A program made the translations under genes and the position numbers. 39,396 nucleotides of DNA from Bacteroidales bacterium (GTDB lineage: Bacteria; Bacteroidota; Bacteroidia; Bacteroidales; UBA932): assembly GCA_017556765.1 (NCBI GenBank), contig JAFYME010000003.1, positions 1 through 39,396 of the forward strand. The letters are read 5' to 3'. Positions within the stretch are counted from its first letter, which is position 1. The number at the start of each line of letters is the position of its first letter. Shown here in pieces: positions 6,825-14,214 of this stretch. The notes under the pieces were generated by a model. The model made no database searches and was not told the origin of the DNA. It saw only the letters and a list, made by a program, of their open reading frames with translations.

Positions 6825-8216
6825 ATGGCGGATAACGGACAAATTAAGGTGTGCATAGGACTTTCGGGCGGTGTCGATTCGAGTGTTGCGGCTCTTTTGC
6901 TGAAGCAGCAGGGCTACGATGTTTTCGCATTATTCATGCAGAACTGGCATGATGCTTCGACTACGCTCCACGGCGACTGCGAGTGGGAGGAGGACAGGTT
7001 TGTGGCTGAGCTTGTGGCGCGCAAGGTGGGCATTCCTTTTTATTTCGTGGATCTGAGCAAGGAGTACCGTCAGAGGGTTGTGGACTACATGTTCGATGAG
7101 TATGAGAAAGGCCGTACGCCCAATCCGGACGTGCTCTGCAACAGGGAGATAAAGTTCGATGCATTCCTCAAATGCGCAAAGAAGCTGGGGGCTGATTATG
7201 TCGCTACCGGCCATTACTGCCGCAAGGAGACGATCCAGGGGCCGGAAGGACCTGTACATAGGATTCTTGCGGGAAGCGACCCCAACAAGGACCAGAGCTA
7301 TTTCCTCTGCCAGCTGACCCAGGAGCAGCTTTCGCAGGCCATGTTCCCGATCGGAGACATAGTGAAGCCGGAGGTGCGAAGGCTGGCGCATGAGGCTGAC
7401 CTGCCGTCTGCCGACAAGAAGGATTCGCAGGGAATATGCTTTGTGGGAAAGGTGGATCTGCCTACATTCCTTCAGCAGAAGCTCAAGCCTTGCGAGGGGG
7501 ATGTTGTTGAGGTTTATGATGCTTATTATTCTGATAATGAGCAGTATGCGTTTTTGAAGTCGACATTGGATTCGCTGCAGAAAGACGGAGGTCAGGCCAA
7601 GATGATCACGGATTATGTTTCGGAAGACAAGGCGGTTCCGGTGAATGCGGAGGGCTGCCCGTTTGACCTTGAGAAGGTCGCGGAGTTGTCGGACGAGGAC
7701 TTCAAGAGGCTTTCAGAACCTGTAAGATACGACATAAAGTTCGAGACCGAGCCCTACAGAAGCGGAAGGAAGCACATAAAGAAGACCCGCTATAAGGAAA
7801 ATCCATACGGAAAGATTGTCGGAAAACACGACGGAGCCCAGTTCTATACAATAGGTCAGAGAAAGGGTCTGAACATCGGAGGACACAAGGATTCCATCTT
7901 CGTGATCGAGACAGACATTCCGGGCAACATCATATATGTAGGAGAAGGCCATACTCACAAAGGCCTTTCCCGCAGCTGCCTGCGCATCGATCCGTCAGAG
8001 ATACATTGGATCCGTCCGGATCTCGCGATGTCCGTAGGGGAGATCCGCCGTTACCGTGTCCGCATACGTTATCGCCAGCCTCTTCAGGACGCGACTGTGA
8101 TCATGCGTGAAAACGGCATGTACATGCTCTTCGATACCCCGCAGAGAGGCATCACTCCGGGACAGTTTGCAGTATGGTATGACGGGGATGAGATGCTCGG
8201 ATCAGGTGTGATCTAG
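6825..8216 (+). CDS. mnmA: tRNA-specific 2-thiouridylase MnmA with a large insertion
   Basis: The enzyme makes the 2-thio group of U34 in tRNA Lys, Glu and Gln. It has the PP-loop ATP site GLSGGVDSSVAALL (residues 11-24), the acceptor-binding NPDVLCNREIKF with catalytic Cys105, and the second catalytic cysteine Cys205 in DSQGICFVGK. The C-terminal domain starts at GKIVGKHDGAQFYTIGQRKGL (about residue 329). At 463 residues it is about 90 longer than the usual 360-380. The extra length is a single segment, residues about 232-328, between the strand after the second cysteine and the GKHDG motif, rich in Asp/Glu/Lys and of no recognised fold. ATG 6825 is preferred over an upstream in-frame TTG. 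The stop overlaps the stop of the convergent RluA-family gene (CTAG). Confidence 0.95.
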   Translation: MADNGQIKVCIGLSGGVDSSVAALLLKQQGYDVFALFMQNWHDASTTLHGDCEWEEDRFVAELVARKVGIPFYFVDLSKEYRQRVVDYMFDEYEKGRTPNPDVLCNREIKFDAFLKCAKKLGADYVATGHYCRKETIQGPEGPVHRILAGSDPNKDQSYFLCQLTQEQLSQAMFPIGDIVKPEVRRLAHEADLPSADKKDSQGICFVGKVDLPTFLQQKLKPCEGDVVEVYDAYYSDNEQYAFLKSTLDSLQKDGGQAKMITDYVSEDKAVPVNAEGCPFDLEKVAELSDEDFKRLSEPVRYDIKFETEPYRSGRKHIKKTRYKENPYGKIVGKHDGAQFYTIGQRKGLNIGGHKDSIFVIETDIPGNIIYVGEGHTHKGLSRSCLRIDPSEIHWIRPDLAMSVGEIRRYRVRIRYRQPLQDATVIMRENGMYMLFDTPQRGITPGQFAVWYDGDEMLGSGVI

Positions 8217-8920
8217 ACGAGCTTTCTGAAGCAGCGAGGCAGGGGAGAGGTGAACTTCATTGTCTTTCCGGTCCAAGGGTGTATGAATGTAAGTCCTTGA
8301 GCATGAAGGCCTAATCTTCCTAACGGATTTGTCTGTGCTCCATATTTGCGGTCTCCGGCTATAGGATGACCGATCCATTCTGAATGTACCCTTATCTGGT
8401 TTTTCCTGCCTGTTTCAAGATTGAATTCCACACAAGTATAAGGCTTGCCTTCGATCTGTCCGCGCTTTATGCTGCGGCATCTGCTCGATGCGTACTGCCA
8501 GTCTTTGCGAGGCGGTCTGGACGGGTCGTCTCCGTTTTCGAACGCGTAGCTGTGGACCTTCATGGACTTCGGGCTTTCGTACATCCATGTCTCTATCCAG
8601 CCTTCTTCGTCGGCTATGTCTCCTTCGAGTATCGCCGTGTATTTCCTTTCGAGTACGGCTTCGTCCCAGTTCGACTGTAGGGCTTCCTTGGTGTCGAAGT
8701 CCTTGGCAAAGACGAGAAGTCCCGATGTGTCGCGGTCGAGGCGGTGTACTATGAACACCTTACCTGCGTACTCGGTCAGCATCGAGTATGCGGTTTCCTG
8801 GCCGATGTGTCCTGCCGACATGCTCAGAAGGCCGCTTGGCTTCTCCACTACGATCAGCCACTGGTCTTCATAAACGATCTTCAGGTCCTCTTCGCTTCTA
8901 TGTCTGTTGTTTTTGCCCAT
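8213..8920 (-). CDS. RluA-family pseudouridine synthase
   Basis: A 235-residue enzyme that converts specific uridines of rRNA or tRNA to pseudouridine. The catalytic motif is FIVHRLDRDTSGLLVFAKD with the invariant Asp of HRLD. Motif I is VYEDQWLIVVEKPSGLLS, and the C-terminal motif RKNQIRVHSEWIGHPIAGD is typical of RluA, RluC and RluD. There is no N-terminal S4 domain, so it is closer in architecture to RluA or TruC than to RluC or RluD; the target site cannot be read. The ATG at 8920 is chosen because an in-frame upstream TTG overlaps the promoter (-7 element at 8939-8946). It is convergent with mnmA with a 4-base overlap of stop codons. Confidence 0.92.
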   Translation of the reverse strand: MGKNNRHRSEEDLKIVYEDQWLIVVEKPSGLLSMSAGHIGQETAYSMLTEYAGKVFIVHRLDRDTSGLLVFAKDFDTKEALQSNWDEAVLERKYTAILEGDIADEEGWIETWMYESPKSMKVHSYAFENGDDPSRPPRKDWQYASSRCRSIKRGQIEGKPYTCVEFNLETGRKNQIRVHSEWIGHPIAGDRKYGAQTNPLGRLGLHAQGLTFIHPWTGKTMKFTSPLPRCFRKLV

Positions 8921-8938
8921 ACTTGCTGTTTTCGAGTG

Positions 8939-8946
8939 CAAAGCTA
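8939..8946 (-). promoter_or_regulatory. -7 promoter element of the pseudouridine synthase gene
   Basis: TAGCTTTG on the minus strand, 18 bp before the ATG at 8920; an exact TAnnTTTG match that rules out the longer TTG-initiated frame. Confidence 0.6.
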
Positions 8947-8960
8947 ACAATATTTTTGAC

Positions 8961-8968
8961 TATATTTG
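8961..8968 (+). promoter_or_regulatory. -7 promoter element, probably driving a leaderless mRNA
   Basis: TATATTTG ends only 6 nt before the ATG at 8975. With the usual 5-7 nt from this element to the start site, the mRNA of the HsdR-N gene should begin at or within a base or two of its start codon. Confidence 0.6.
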
Positions 8969-8974
8969 CAGATT

Positions 8975-9388
8975 ATGGAAACCAAGGCTACAGTATGGGA
9001 TCCTCTGAGAAAGAAGGAGGTCGCGCTTACCCCTGAAGAAAGGGTGAGGCAGTGGTGCATAAATGTGCTTTCGCAGCAGATGCAGGTGCCCATGCACATG
9101 ATGATGAGCGAAGCGGGATTCAAGCTTGGTGAGAAGCAGTACCGTGCTGATATTCTTGTCTATGACCGTAAGGCTCAGCCCCTTATGGTCGTGGAATGCA
9201 AAAGGCCGGAGGTCGAGCTGACTCAGGATGTTCTCGATCAGGCGATAAGATACAACATGGTATTGAATGTAAGATACATGATCATAACGAACGGGACGAA
9301 GACCTTTATCTGCCAGAAGCAAGGCGGGAAGTTTGCATTCATTGAAAATGTCCCTACATATAATGAAATGATATGTCAGCAACAATAA
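8975..9388 (+). CDS. stand-alone HsdR N-terminal-type PD-(D/E)XK nuclease-fold protein
   Basis: A 137-residue protein matching the HSDR_N_2 type (type I restriction enzyme R subunit N-terminal domain). The PD-(D/E)XK core is visible: the acidic RADILVYD strand, then MVVECKRP with the E-x-K pair, then DQAIRYNMVLNVRYMIITNG. It has no helicase domain and no hsdM or hsdS neighbours, so it is not a restriction system. Such single-domain proteins are widespread in Bacteroidota next to housekeeping DNA and tRNA genes, as here (cca, xer, holA). Its 3' end overlaps cca by 16 bp, which implies translational coupling. A nuclease or nucleic-acid-binding role is inferred; the in vivo function is unknown to me. 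Confidence 0.85.
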   Translation: METKATVWDPLRKKEVALTPEERVRQWCINVLSQQMQVPMHMMMSEAGFKLGEKQYRADILVYDRKAQPLMVVECKRPEVELTQDVLDQAIRYNMVLNVRYMIITNGTKTFICQKQGGKFAFIENVPTYNEMICQQQ

Positions 9389-10884
9389 CACAGGGATACC
9401 TGGATCATAAGATATTTTCTATCGTTTCGGAGGTTGCGGCCGAAAAAGGCGTGCGTGCCTTCGTGATAGGCGGCTATGTGCGTGACTGTTTCCTCGGACG
9501 TCCGAGCAAGGACATAGATATCGTCGTGGAGGGAAGCGGAATTGAATTGGCCGAAGCGGTCGGAGAGCGTGTACACAGCTATGTGTCTGTGTTCAAGAAC
9601 TTCGGAACTGCCATGCTCAAGTTCAAGGGCATAGAGGTCGAGTTTGTCGGAGCCAGAAAGGAGTCGTATCGCAGGGATTCCCGCAAGCCTATCGTTGAGG
9701 ACGGTACATTGGAGGACGATCAGCTCAGAAGAGATTTCACGATAAATGCGATGGCTTTCAGCCTTCAGAAGGAGGATTTCGGAGCGTTGGTCGATCCGTT
9801 CGGAGGCATCAGGGACCTTGCTGCCGGAATCATCCGTACGCCTCTGGATCCTGACACGACCTACAGCGACGATCCTTTGAGAATGGTCCGTGCGATAAGG
9901 TTCGCGACAAAGCTGAGCAATGAAAATCAGAAGTTTACGATAGTTCCCGAGTCTATAGAATCGATAAAGAGAAACAAGGACAGGATGTCTATCTTGTCCA
10001 AGGAAAGGATAGTAGAGGAGCTGAACAAGATACTCGTTACTCCGAAGCCGTCGATTGGTTTCAGGCTTCTTGATGAGACCGGCCTGCTTGAGTATGTGCT
10101 TCCGCAGCTGGCGAAGCTCAAGGGAGTCGAGACGGTAGAGGGAAGGGGACATAAGGAGAATTTCTCACATACTCTCGATGTGCTTGATAATGTCGCCGAG
10201 GCTGAGGTCAAGGCGATAGCAGAGGGGGCTTTGAAGGATTTTGTCTTCGAGGACGGCGTTGAGGTCGAAAAGGTTCGAACTGAGCCTAATGTGTGGCTTC
10301 GCTGGGCCGCTTTGCTTCACGATATCGCCAAGCCTGCGACCAAGAGATATGATCCGGCTCTGGGATGGACCTTCCATGGACATGAGGTGCTCGGTTCGAG
10401 GTGGATACCGAAGATCTTCCAGGGCCTGAAGATGCCTTTGAACGAGAAGATGAAGTATGTTCAGAAGCTAGTGGCTCTGCATCTGAGGCCGATAGCCCTT
10501 GTTACAGAGGAGGTTACAGATTCGGCTGTGCGAAGATTGCTTTTCGATGCGGGCAACGATATCGACGATCTGATGCTCCTGTGCAATGCGGACATCACAT
10601 CTAAGAATCCGCGTAAGGTGGCGCGTCTTCATTCGAATTTCGAGCTTGTGAAGACCAAGCTTGTAGAGGTTGAGGCTAAAGACGCGATCCGCAATTTCAA
10701 GAATCCTATCACGGGCGATTACGTCATGGAGCTTTTTGCTTTGGAGCCATGCAATATAATAGGCCAGCTCAAGGAGGCTGTTAAGAATGCCATCCTTGAC
10801 GGGGTGATCGAGAATTCTTTTGAAGCAGCGGATGTGTTCATGCGTGAAAGGGCCGCTGAAATGGGACTGACGCCTGTGCGCTGA
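9373..10884 (+). CDS. cca: CCA tRNA nucleotidyltransferase with HD domain
   Basis: A 503-residue class II nucleotidyltransferase that adds or repairs the 3' CCA of tRNAs. The N-terminal head has FVIGGYVRDCFLGRPSKDIDIVVEG (GGxxR and the catalytic DxD pair) and GTLEDDQLRRDFTINAMAF. The RNA-binding neck follows (DPLRMVRAIRFATKL). A C-terminal HD phosphohydrolase domain occupies about residues 250-380 (HTLDVLDNVAEAE, WAALLHDIAKPATKR, FHGHEVLGSR), which may give 2',3'-cyclic phosphatase activity as in bacterial Cca-HD proteins. A poly(A) polymerase role is less likely. The start overlaps the upstream gene; ATG 9373 gives the expected N-terminus. Confidence 0.93.
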   Translation: MSATITQGYLDHKIFSIVSEVAAEKGVRAFVIGGYVRDCFLGRPSKDIDIVVEGSGIELAEAVGERVHSYVSVFKNFGTAMLKFKGIEVEFVGARKESYRRDSRKPIVEDGTLEDDQLRRDFTINAMAFSLQKEDFGALVDPFGGIRDLAAGIIRTPLDPDTTYSDDPLRMVRAIRFATKLSNENQKFTIVPESIESIKRNKDRMSILSKERIVEELNKILVTPKPSIGFRLLDETGLLEYVLPQLAKLKGVETVEGRGHKENFSHTLDVLDNVAEAEVKAIAEGALKDFVFEDGVEVEKVRTEPNVWLRWAALLHDIAKPATKRYDPALGWTFHGHEVLGSRWIPKIFQGLKMPLNEKMKYVQKLVALHLRPIALVTEEVTDSAVRRLLFDAGNDIDDLMLLCNADITSKNPRKVARLHSNFELVKTKLVEVEAKDAIRNFKNPITGDYVMELFALEPCNIIGQLKEAVKNAILDGVIENSFEAADVFMRERAAEMGLTPVR

Positions 10885-10895
10885 TCCATTTGAAC

Positions 10896-11882
10896 ATGAA
10901 TCTGATAGAGAAATATCTGGTATATATCAGGGATATCAGGAGATATTCCGAAAGGACTGTCCGCAATTATGGGGATGTCCTCAAGACTTTCTGTGACGTG
11001 ATCCATCATGACGATGTGGTTTCGGATGAGGAGCTTGCGGCATCGATGAATGTTTCGGAGCTGAGGACATATGAGGTGAAGCTTCTCGAAAGGGGATTGT
11101 CGCCTAAGACTGTAAATCTGCACATGTCGGCTCTGAGCGGGTTCTGCCGTTTTCTGATGAAGGAGGAAGTCCTTGCTTCGAATCCTGTAAAGCTTGTGGC
11201 CAAGCCAAAGGTCGAGAAGCGTCTTCCGGCCTTCTTTAAGGCTGAGGCCATGAATGATTATCTGGGCAGGATGTCAGAAAATTTTCACCCGAAAGAATTC
11301 GATGCCTTTCTTGAAGGCTTGCATACAGAGTGCGGAAAGGAGCACTATGAGACCCTCCTTTCTTATGTGATAATATCGATCCTTTATTCTCTCGGATTAA
11401 GGCGTGCCGAGCTTATTGGTTTGACTGTCGGAGATGTCGATTTTGGCAGAAATGTTGTCAAAGTGAGGGGAAAGGGCGATAAAATGCGAGAAATTCCGCT
11501 GATTGCTTCGCTTTCTCAAGAAATATTGTTATATTTGAAAGCAGTTGAGACAATGTGCGGTGGCAAAAGGTCTTTGAAAGAGCCGCTTCTGGTCACATAC
11601 AAAGGATCCGGACTGTATCCGGCGTATGTCGACAGAGCAGTGAAGAGCGGGCTGAAAGGTCAGAAGGGTATTACCGGACGCAAGTCTCCTCATGTCCTTC
11701 GACACTCTCTCGCTACCGAACTGATGAACGATGGTACCGATATATTCTCGATAAAGGAAATGCTCGGCCATTCCTCGTTGGCTACGACTCAGATCTATAC
11801 CCACAGCAGCATCGCCCAGCTGAAACATAGTTATGAACAAGCCCACCCAAGGGCAAAAAACGGAGGTAAAAATGGAGATTAG
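10896..11882 (+). CDS. Xer-type tyrosine recombinase
   Basis: A 328-residue site-specific recombinase. The N-terminal SAM-like core-binding domain (IEKYLVYIRDIRRYSERTVRNYGD) is followed by the catalytic domain with all expected residues: Arg in SLGLRRAELIGL, Lys in VRGKGDKMREIPL, HVLRHSLATEL (His and Arg), LGHSSLATTQ (His) and the nucleophile in IYTHSS. Length and position directly before hpf match the chromosomal dimer-resolution XerC/XerD proteins of Bacteroidales rather than a phage or transposon integrase, and there are no att-like repeats or cargo around it. I cannot tell XerC from XerD. An in-frame TTG lies two codons upstream, but ATG 10896 is preferred. Its last codons contain the hpf start. 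Confidence 0.9.
   Translation: MNLIEKYLVYIRDIRRYSERTVRNYGDVLKTFCDVIHHDDVVSDEELAASMNVSELRTYEVKLLERGLSPKTVNLHMSALSGFCRFLMKEEVLASNPVKLVAKPKVEKRLPAFFKAEAMNDYLGRMSENFHPKEFDAFLEGLHTECGKEHYETLLSYVIISILYSLGLRRAELIGLTVGDVDFGRNVVKVRGKGDKMREIPLIASLSQEILLYLKAVETMCGGKRSLKEPLLVTYKGSGLYPAYVDRAVKSGLKGQKGITGRKSPHVLRHSLATELMNDGTDIFSIKEMLGHSSLATTQIYTHSSIAQLKHSYEQAHPRAKNGGKNGD
11862..11866 (+). promoter_or_regulatory. Shine-Dalgarno site of hpf
   Basis: GGAGG 5 nt before the ATG at 11872. Such sites are uncommon in Bacteroidota and this one decides the hpf start; it lies inside the 3' end of the xer gene. Confidence 0.7.
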
Positions 11883-12162
11883 AGTTCAGAGCATCAAGTT
11901 CAATGCAGATCAGAAACTGTTGGACTTTATTGACAAGAAATTCTCTAGAATCGAGAAGTTCTACGATGCAGTAACAGGAGTGGATGTTGCGCTTTCATTG
12001 CTTCCAGACCACGAGAACAAGAACGTAAAGGTTCAGGTCGCTATCCCGGGTAACACAATCGTGGTAGAGAAGAATGCAAAGACCTTCGAAGACGCAGTAG
12101 TCGACTGCGCAGACATTCTCAAGGAGAAACTTGTGAAAGAAAAAGAGAAAAGAGCAGAATAA
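11872..12162 (+). CDS. hpf: ribosome hibernation promoting factor, short form
   Basis: A 96-residue HPF/RaiA (YfiA) protein that binds the 30S decoding region in slow growth and promotes hibernating ribosomes. The family pattern is visible: MEIRVQSIKFNADQKLLDFIDKK, KIEKFYD-like RIEKFYDAVTGVDVAL, VKVQVAIPGNTIVVEKNAKTFEDAVVDCAD, and a basic C-terminal helix KEKLVKEKEKR. There is no long C-terminal dimerisation domain. A longer in-frame start exists inside xer, but the ATG at 11872 has GGAGG at 11862-11866, an unusually good Shine-Dalgarno for this phylum, and gives the standard N-terminus. It overlaps the xer stop by 11 bp, so the two are translationally coupled. A strong terminator follows. 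Confidence 0.94.
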   Translation: MEIRVQSIKFNADQKLLDFIDKKFSRIEKFYDAVTGVDVALSLLPDHENKNVKVQVAIPGNTIVVEKNAKTFEDAVVDCADILKEKLVKEKEKRAE

Positions 12163-12177
12163 CAGAAACATTGTCAG

Positions 12178-12204
12178 GCAGCACCTTCGGGTGCTGCTTT
12201 TTTT
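12178..12204 (+). terminator. intrinsic terminator after hpf
   Basis: An 8-bp perfect stem GCAGCACC / GGTGCTGC closed by a TTCG tetraloop and followed by seven T. It is a textbook rho-independent terminator 15 bp after the hpf stop. Confidence 0.92.
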
Positions 12205-12237
12205 GTAGTTTTTCGCCGGAGGTGTTGTCTAATTTAT

Positions 12238-12245
12238 TATCTTTG
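12238..12245 (+). promoter_or_regulatory. -7 promoter element of holA, probably leaderless
   Basis: TATCTTTG ends 7 nt before the holA ATG at 12253, so the transcript should start at or very near the start codon. It is the second such case in the window. Confidence 0.62.
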
Positions 12246-12252
12246 TCTGATT

Positions 12253-13293
12253 ATGGCTAAAGGATTTGTTGAGACAGATTCCCTGTGCAGGGAAATAGTG
12301 GATGAGGCGCGCAGAGGCGTCTTCAAGCCGGTTTATCTTCTCATGGGAGATGAGCCGTATTATGTTGATATGGTATGCGATGCGATCCTCGAGAATTGCC
12401 TTGACGAGAGCGAGAGGGATTTCAATCAGACAGTGTGTTACGGTGCTGATGTGAATGCCGATGCTGTCATCACGGCTGCAAGACGTTACCCTATGTTCGC
12501 GGAACGTCAGCTTGTGGTCGTGAAGGAGGCGCAGATGATGAAGAGTCTTGAAGAACTGGCTGTGTATTGCCAGAAGCCTCTTGAGTCGACAGTGCTTGTG
12601 ATCGCGATGCATGGTGCGAGCGCGGACAAGAGAAAATCGCTTTACAAGACCGTCTCGAAGATAGGAGTTGTGGTCGATTCGCAGGCGTTGAGGGATTATG
12701 AGATGCCGAAATGGATATCCATGTTCTATCAGACAAAGGGCTTGAAGATTGCTCCTGATGCGGCCGCTCTGCTTGGAGAACATGCGGGAACTGATCTGAA
12801 CAAGATAGCCATAGAGACCGAGAAGATGCTCAAGAACCTACCTGAGGGAACGACGGAGGTGAGTGCTGCCGATATCGAGAAGAACGTTGGAATCAGCCGC
12901 CAGTTCAGCATCTTCGAGCTTACGAGAGAACTCTCGATGAAGAATTCGGCAAAGGCTTTGCGCATAGCCGCATACATAGGATCGTCAGCTAAGTTTGCAA
13001 TGCCTATGGCCGTAAGCGCTTTATACACACATTTCTACAGGATCCTCAAGTATGGAGCTCTGCTCATGAGGACATCAAGGCCGGCAAATGATCAGAAAGC
13101 GAAGGTGCTCGGTGTGAATCCGTATTTCTTCAGTGAGTATGATACTGCTGTGAGGAATTATCCTGTGAAGAAATGTATGGCCGTTGTGGCTCTGTTGAAG
13201 GAGTATGACTATAAGGGAAAGGGAGGAGATGTCGGAGAAGCGACGCCTGCGGAGCTGATGGTCGAACTGACTGCAAAAATTTTAAACATGTAA
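12253..13293 (+). CDS. holA: DNA polymerase III subunit delta
   Basis: A 346-residue clamp-loader subunit that opens the beta sliding clamp. It shows the family layout: N-terminal VYLLMGDEPYYVDMVCDAI, YPMFAERQLVVVKEAQMM, VLVIAMHGASADKRKSLYK, a central DAAALLGEHAGTDLNKIAIETEKM, and the C-terminal collar domain with FSIFELTRELSMKNSAKALRIA and a late KGKGGDVGEATPAELMVELTAKIL. The length is normal (about 340). It has its own promoter after the hpf terminator and is followed 6 bp later by the ABC ATPase gene, with which it is probably co-transcribed. Confidence 0.93.
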   Translation: MAKGFVETDSLCREIVDEARRGVFKPVYLLMGDEPYYVDMVCDAILENCLDESERDFNQTVCYGADVNADAVITAARRYPMFAERQLVVVKEAQMMKSLEELAVYCQKPLESTVLVIAMHGASADKRKSLYKTVSKIGVVVDSQALRDYEMPKWISMFYQTKGLKIAPDAAALLGEHAGTDLNKIAIETEKMLKNLPEGTTEVSAADIEKNVGISRQFSIFELTRELSMKNSAKALRIAAYIGSSAKFAMPMAVSALYTHFYRILKYGALLMRTSRPANDQKAKVLGVNPYFFSEYDTAVRNYPVKKCMAVVALLKEYDYKGKGGDVGEATPAELMVELTAKILNM

Positions 13294-13299
13294 TATAAA

Positions 13300-14211
13300 A
13301 TGGGACTTATTCAATGTAAAGATGTCTGCAAGAGCTTCGGTGAGAAGATCGCTCTTGACCATGTTTCGGTGGACATCCCGAAAGGAAAGATCTTCGGTCT
13401 GCTCGGACCGAACGGTGCGGGTAAGACGACTCTTATCCGTATCATCAACCGTATTACTATCCCTAACAAAGGCGAGGTGCTGTTCGATGGCCGTCCGATC
13501 ACCCAGGACGATGTCGAAAAGATAGGATACCTGCCTGAGGAGCGCGGACTTTACCGCAAGATGAAGGTGGGAGAACAGGCCATGTATTTCGCTCAGCTTA
13601 AGGGAATGTCTTCGAGGGAGGCTGCAAAGGAGCTGAAGAAGTGGTTCGTGCGCTTCGGCATCGAAAGCTGGTGGAACAAGAAGGTCGAGGAACTCTCAAA
13701 GGGTATGGCCCAGAAGGTTCAGTTCATCACTACGGTGGTGCATAAGCCGTCCCTGCTTATTCTTGATGAGCCGTTCTCTGGTTTCGACCCTGTCAATGCT
13801 CAGATCATCCGCGAGGAGATACTCCGTCTTAAGGAGGAGGGAGCTACCATCATCCTTTCTACACATAACATGGAGTCTGTCGAGGAGCTCTGCGACAATA
13901 TCGCTCTCATCAACAAGTCTCATGTGGTCATCACAGGAGGAGTCGACGAGATCCGTCATAAGTATGGAAACAACAATGTCGAGCTTGTCTATACAGGCGG
14001 TGAACTTGCATCTGTCATGAATGTGTTCAATGTGTTGTCCGATCAGGATGATGCGGGACGTCATACAGCTGTACTCGAACTCCTCGACGGAAAGGGAGGA
14101 AATGCGGCTCTGAGTGCGATCCTGGCTCAGGGAGTGACAGTGAATTCGTTCAAGGAGCTCGTTCCGAGAATGAACGATATTTTCATCAAACTTGTAACAG
14201 AGGAGGAGTAA
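13300..14211 (+). CDS. ABC exporter ATP-binding protein (NatA-like)
   Basis: A 303-residue ATPase. Walker A is GLLGPNGAGKTTLIRI (about residues 36-51), the Q-loop region is YLPEERGLYRKMKVGEQ, the ABC signature is LSKGMAQKVQF, Walker B is LLILDEPFSGFDPVN, and the H-loop is ILSTHNMESVEE. A C-terminal tail of about 80 residues (DUF4162-type) follows, as in NatA-like ATPases. Three bases separate it from the permease gene, so the two make one exporter. Members of this family export sodium, drugs or peptides; the substrate here is not readable. It may be transcribed with holA. Confidence 0.93.
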   Translation: MGLIQCKDVCKSFGEKIALDHVSVDIPKGKIFGLLGPNGAGKTTLIRIINRITIPNKGEVLFDGRPITQDDVEKIGYLPEERGLYRKMKVGEQAMYFAQLKGMSSREAAKELKKWFVRFGIESWWNKKVEELSKGMAQKVQFITTVVHKPSLLILDEPFSGFDPVNAQIIREEILRLKEEGATIILSTHNMESVEELCDNIALINKSHVVITGGVDEIRHKYGNNNVELVYTGGELASVMNVFNVLSDQDDAGRHTAVLELLDGKGGNAALSAILAQGVTVNSFKELVPRMNDIFIKLVTEEE

Positions 14212-14214
14212 GCC

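Noticed and set aside
8975..9388. Type I restriction-modification system
   Set aside because: Only the HsdR N-terminal-type domain is present; there is no helicase, methylase or specificity gene nearby.
9376..10152. 258-codon minus-strand frame
   Set aside because: It is fully antisense to cca, has no recognisable domain, and has low-quality composition typical of a shadow frame.
10896..11882. Phage or genomic-island integrase
   Set aside because: No tRNA target, att repeats or cargo; it overlaps hpf in the usual chromosomal neighbourhood, and the length fits XerC/XerD.
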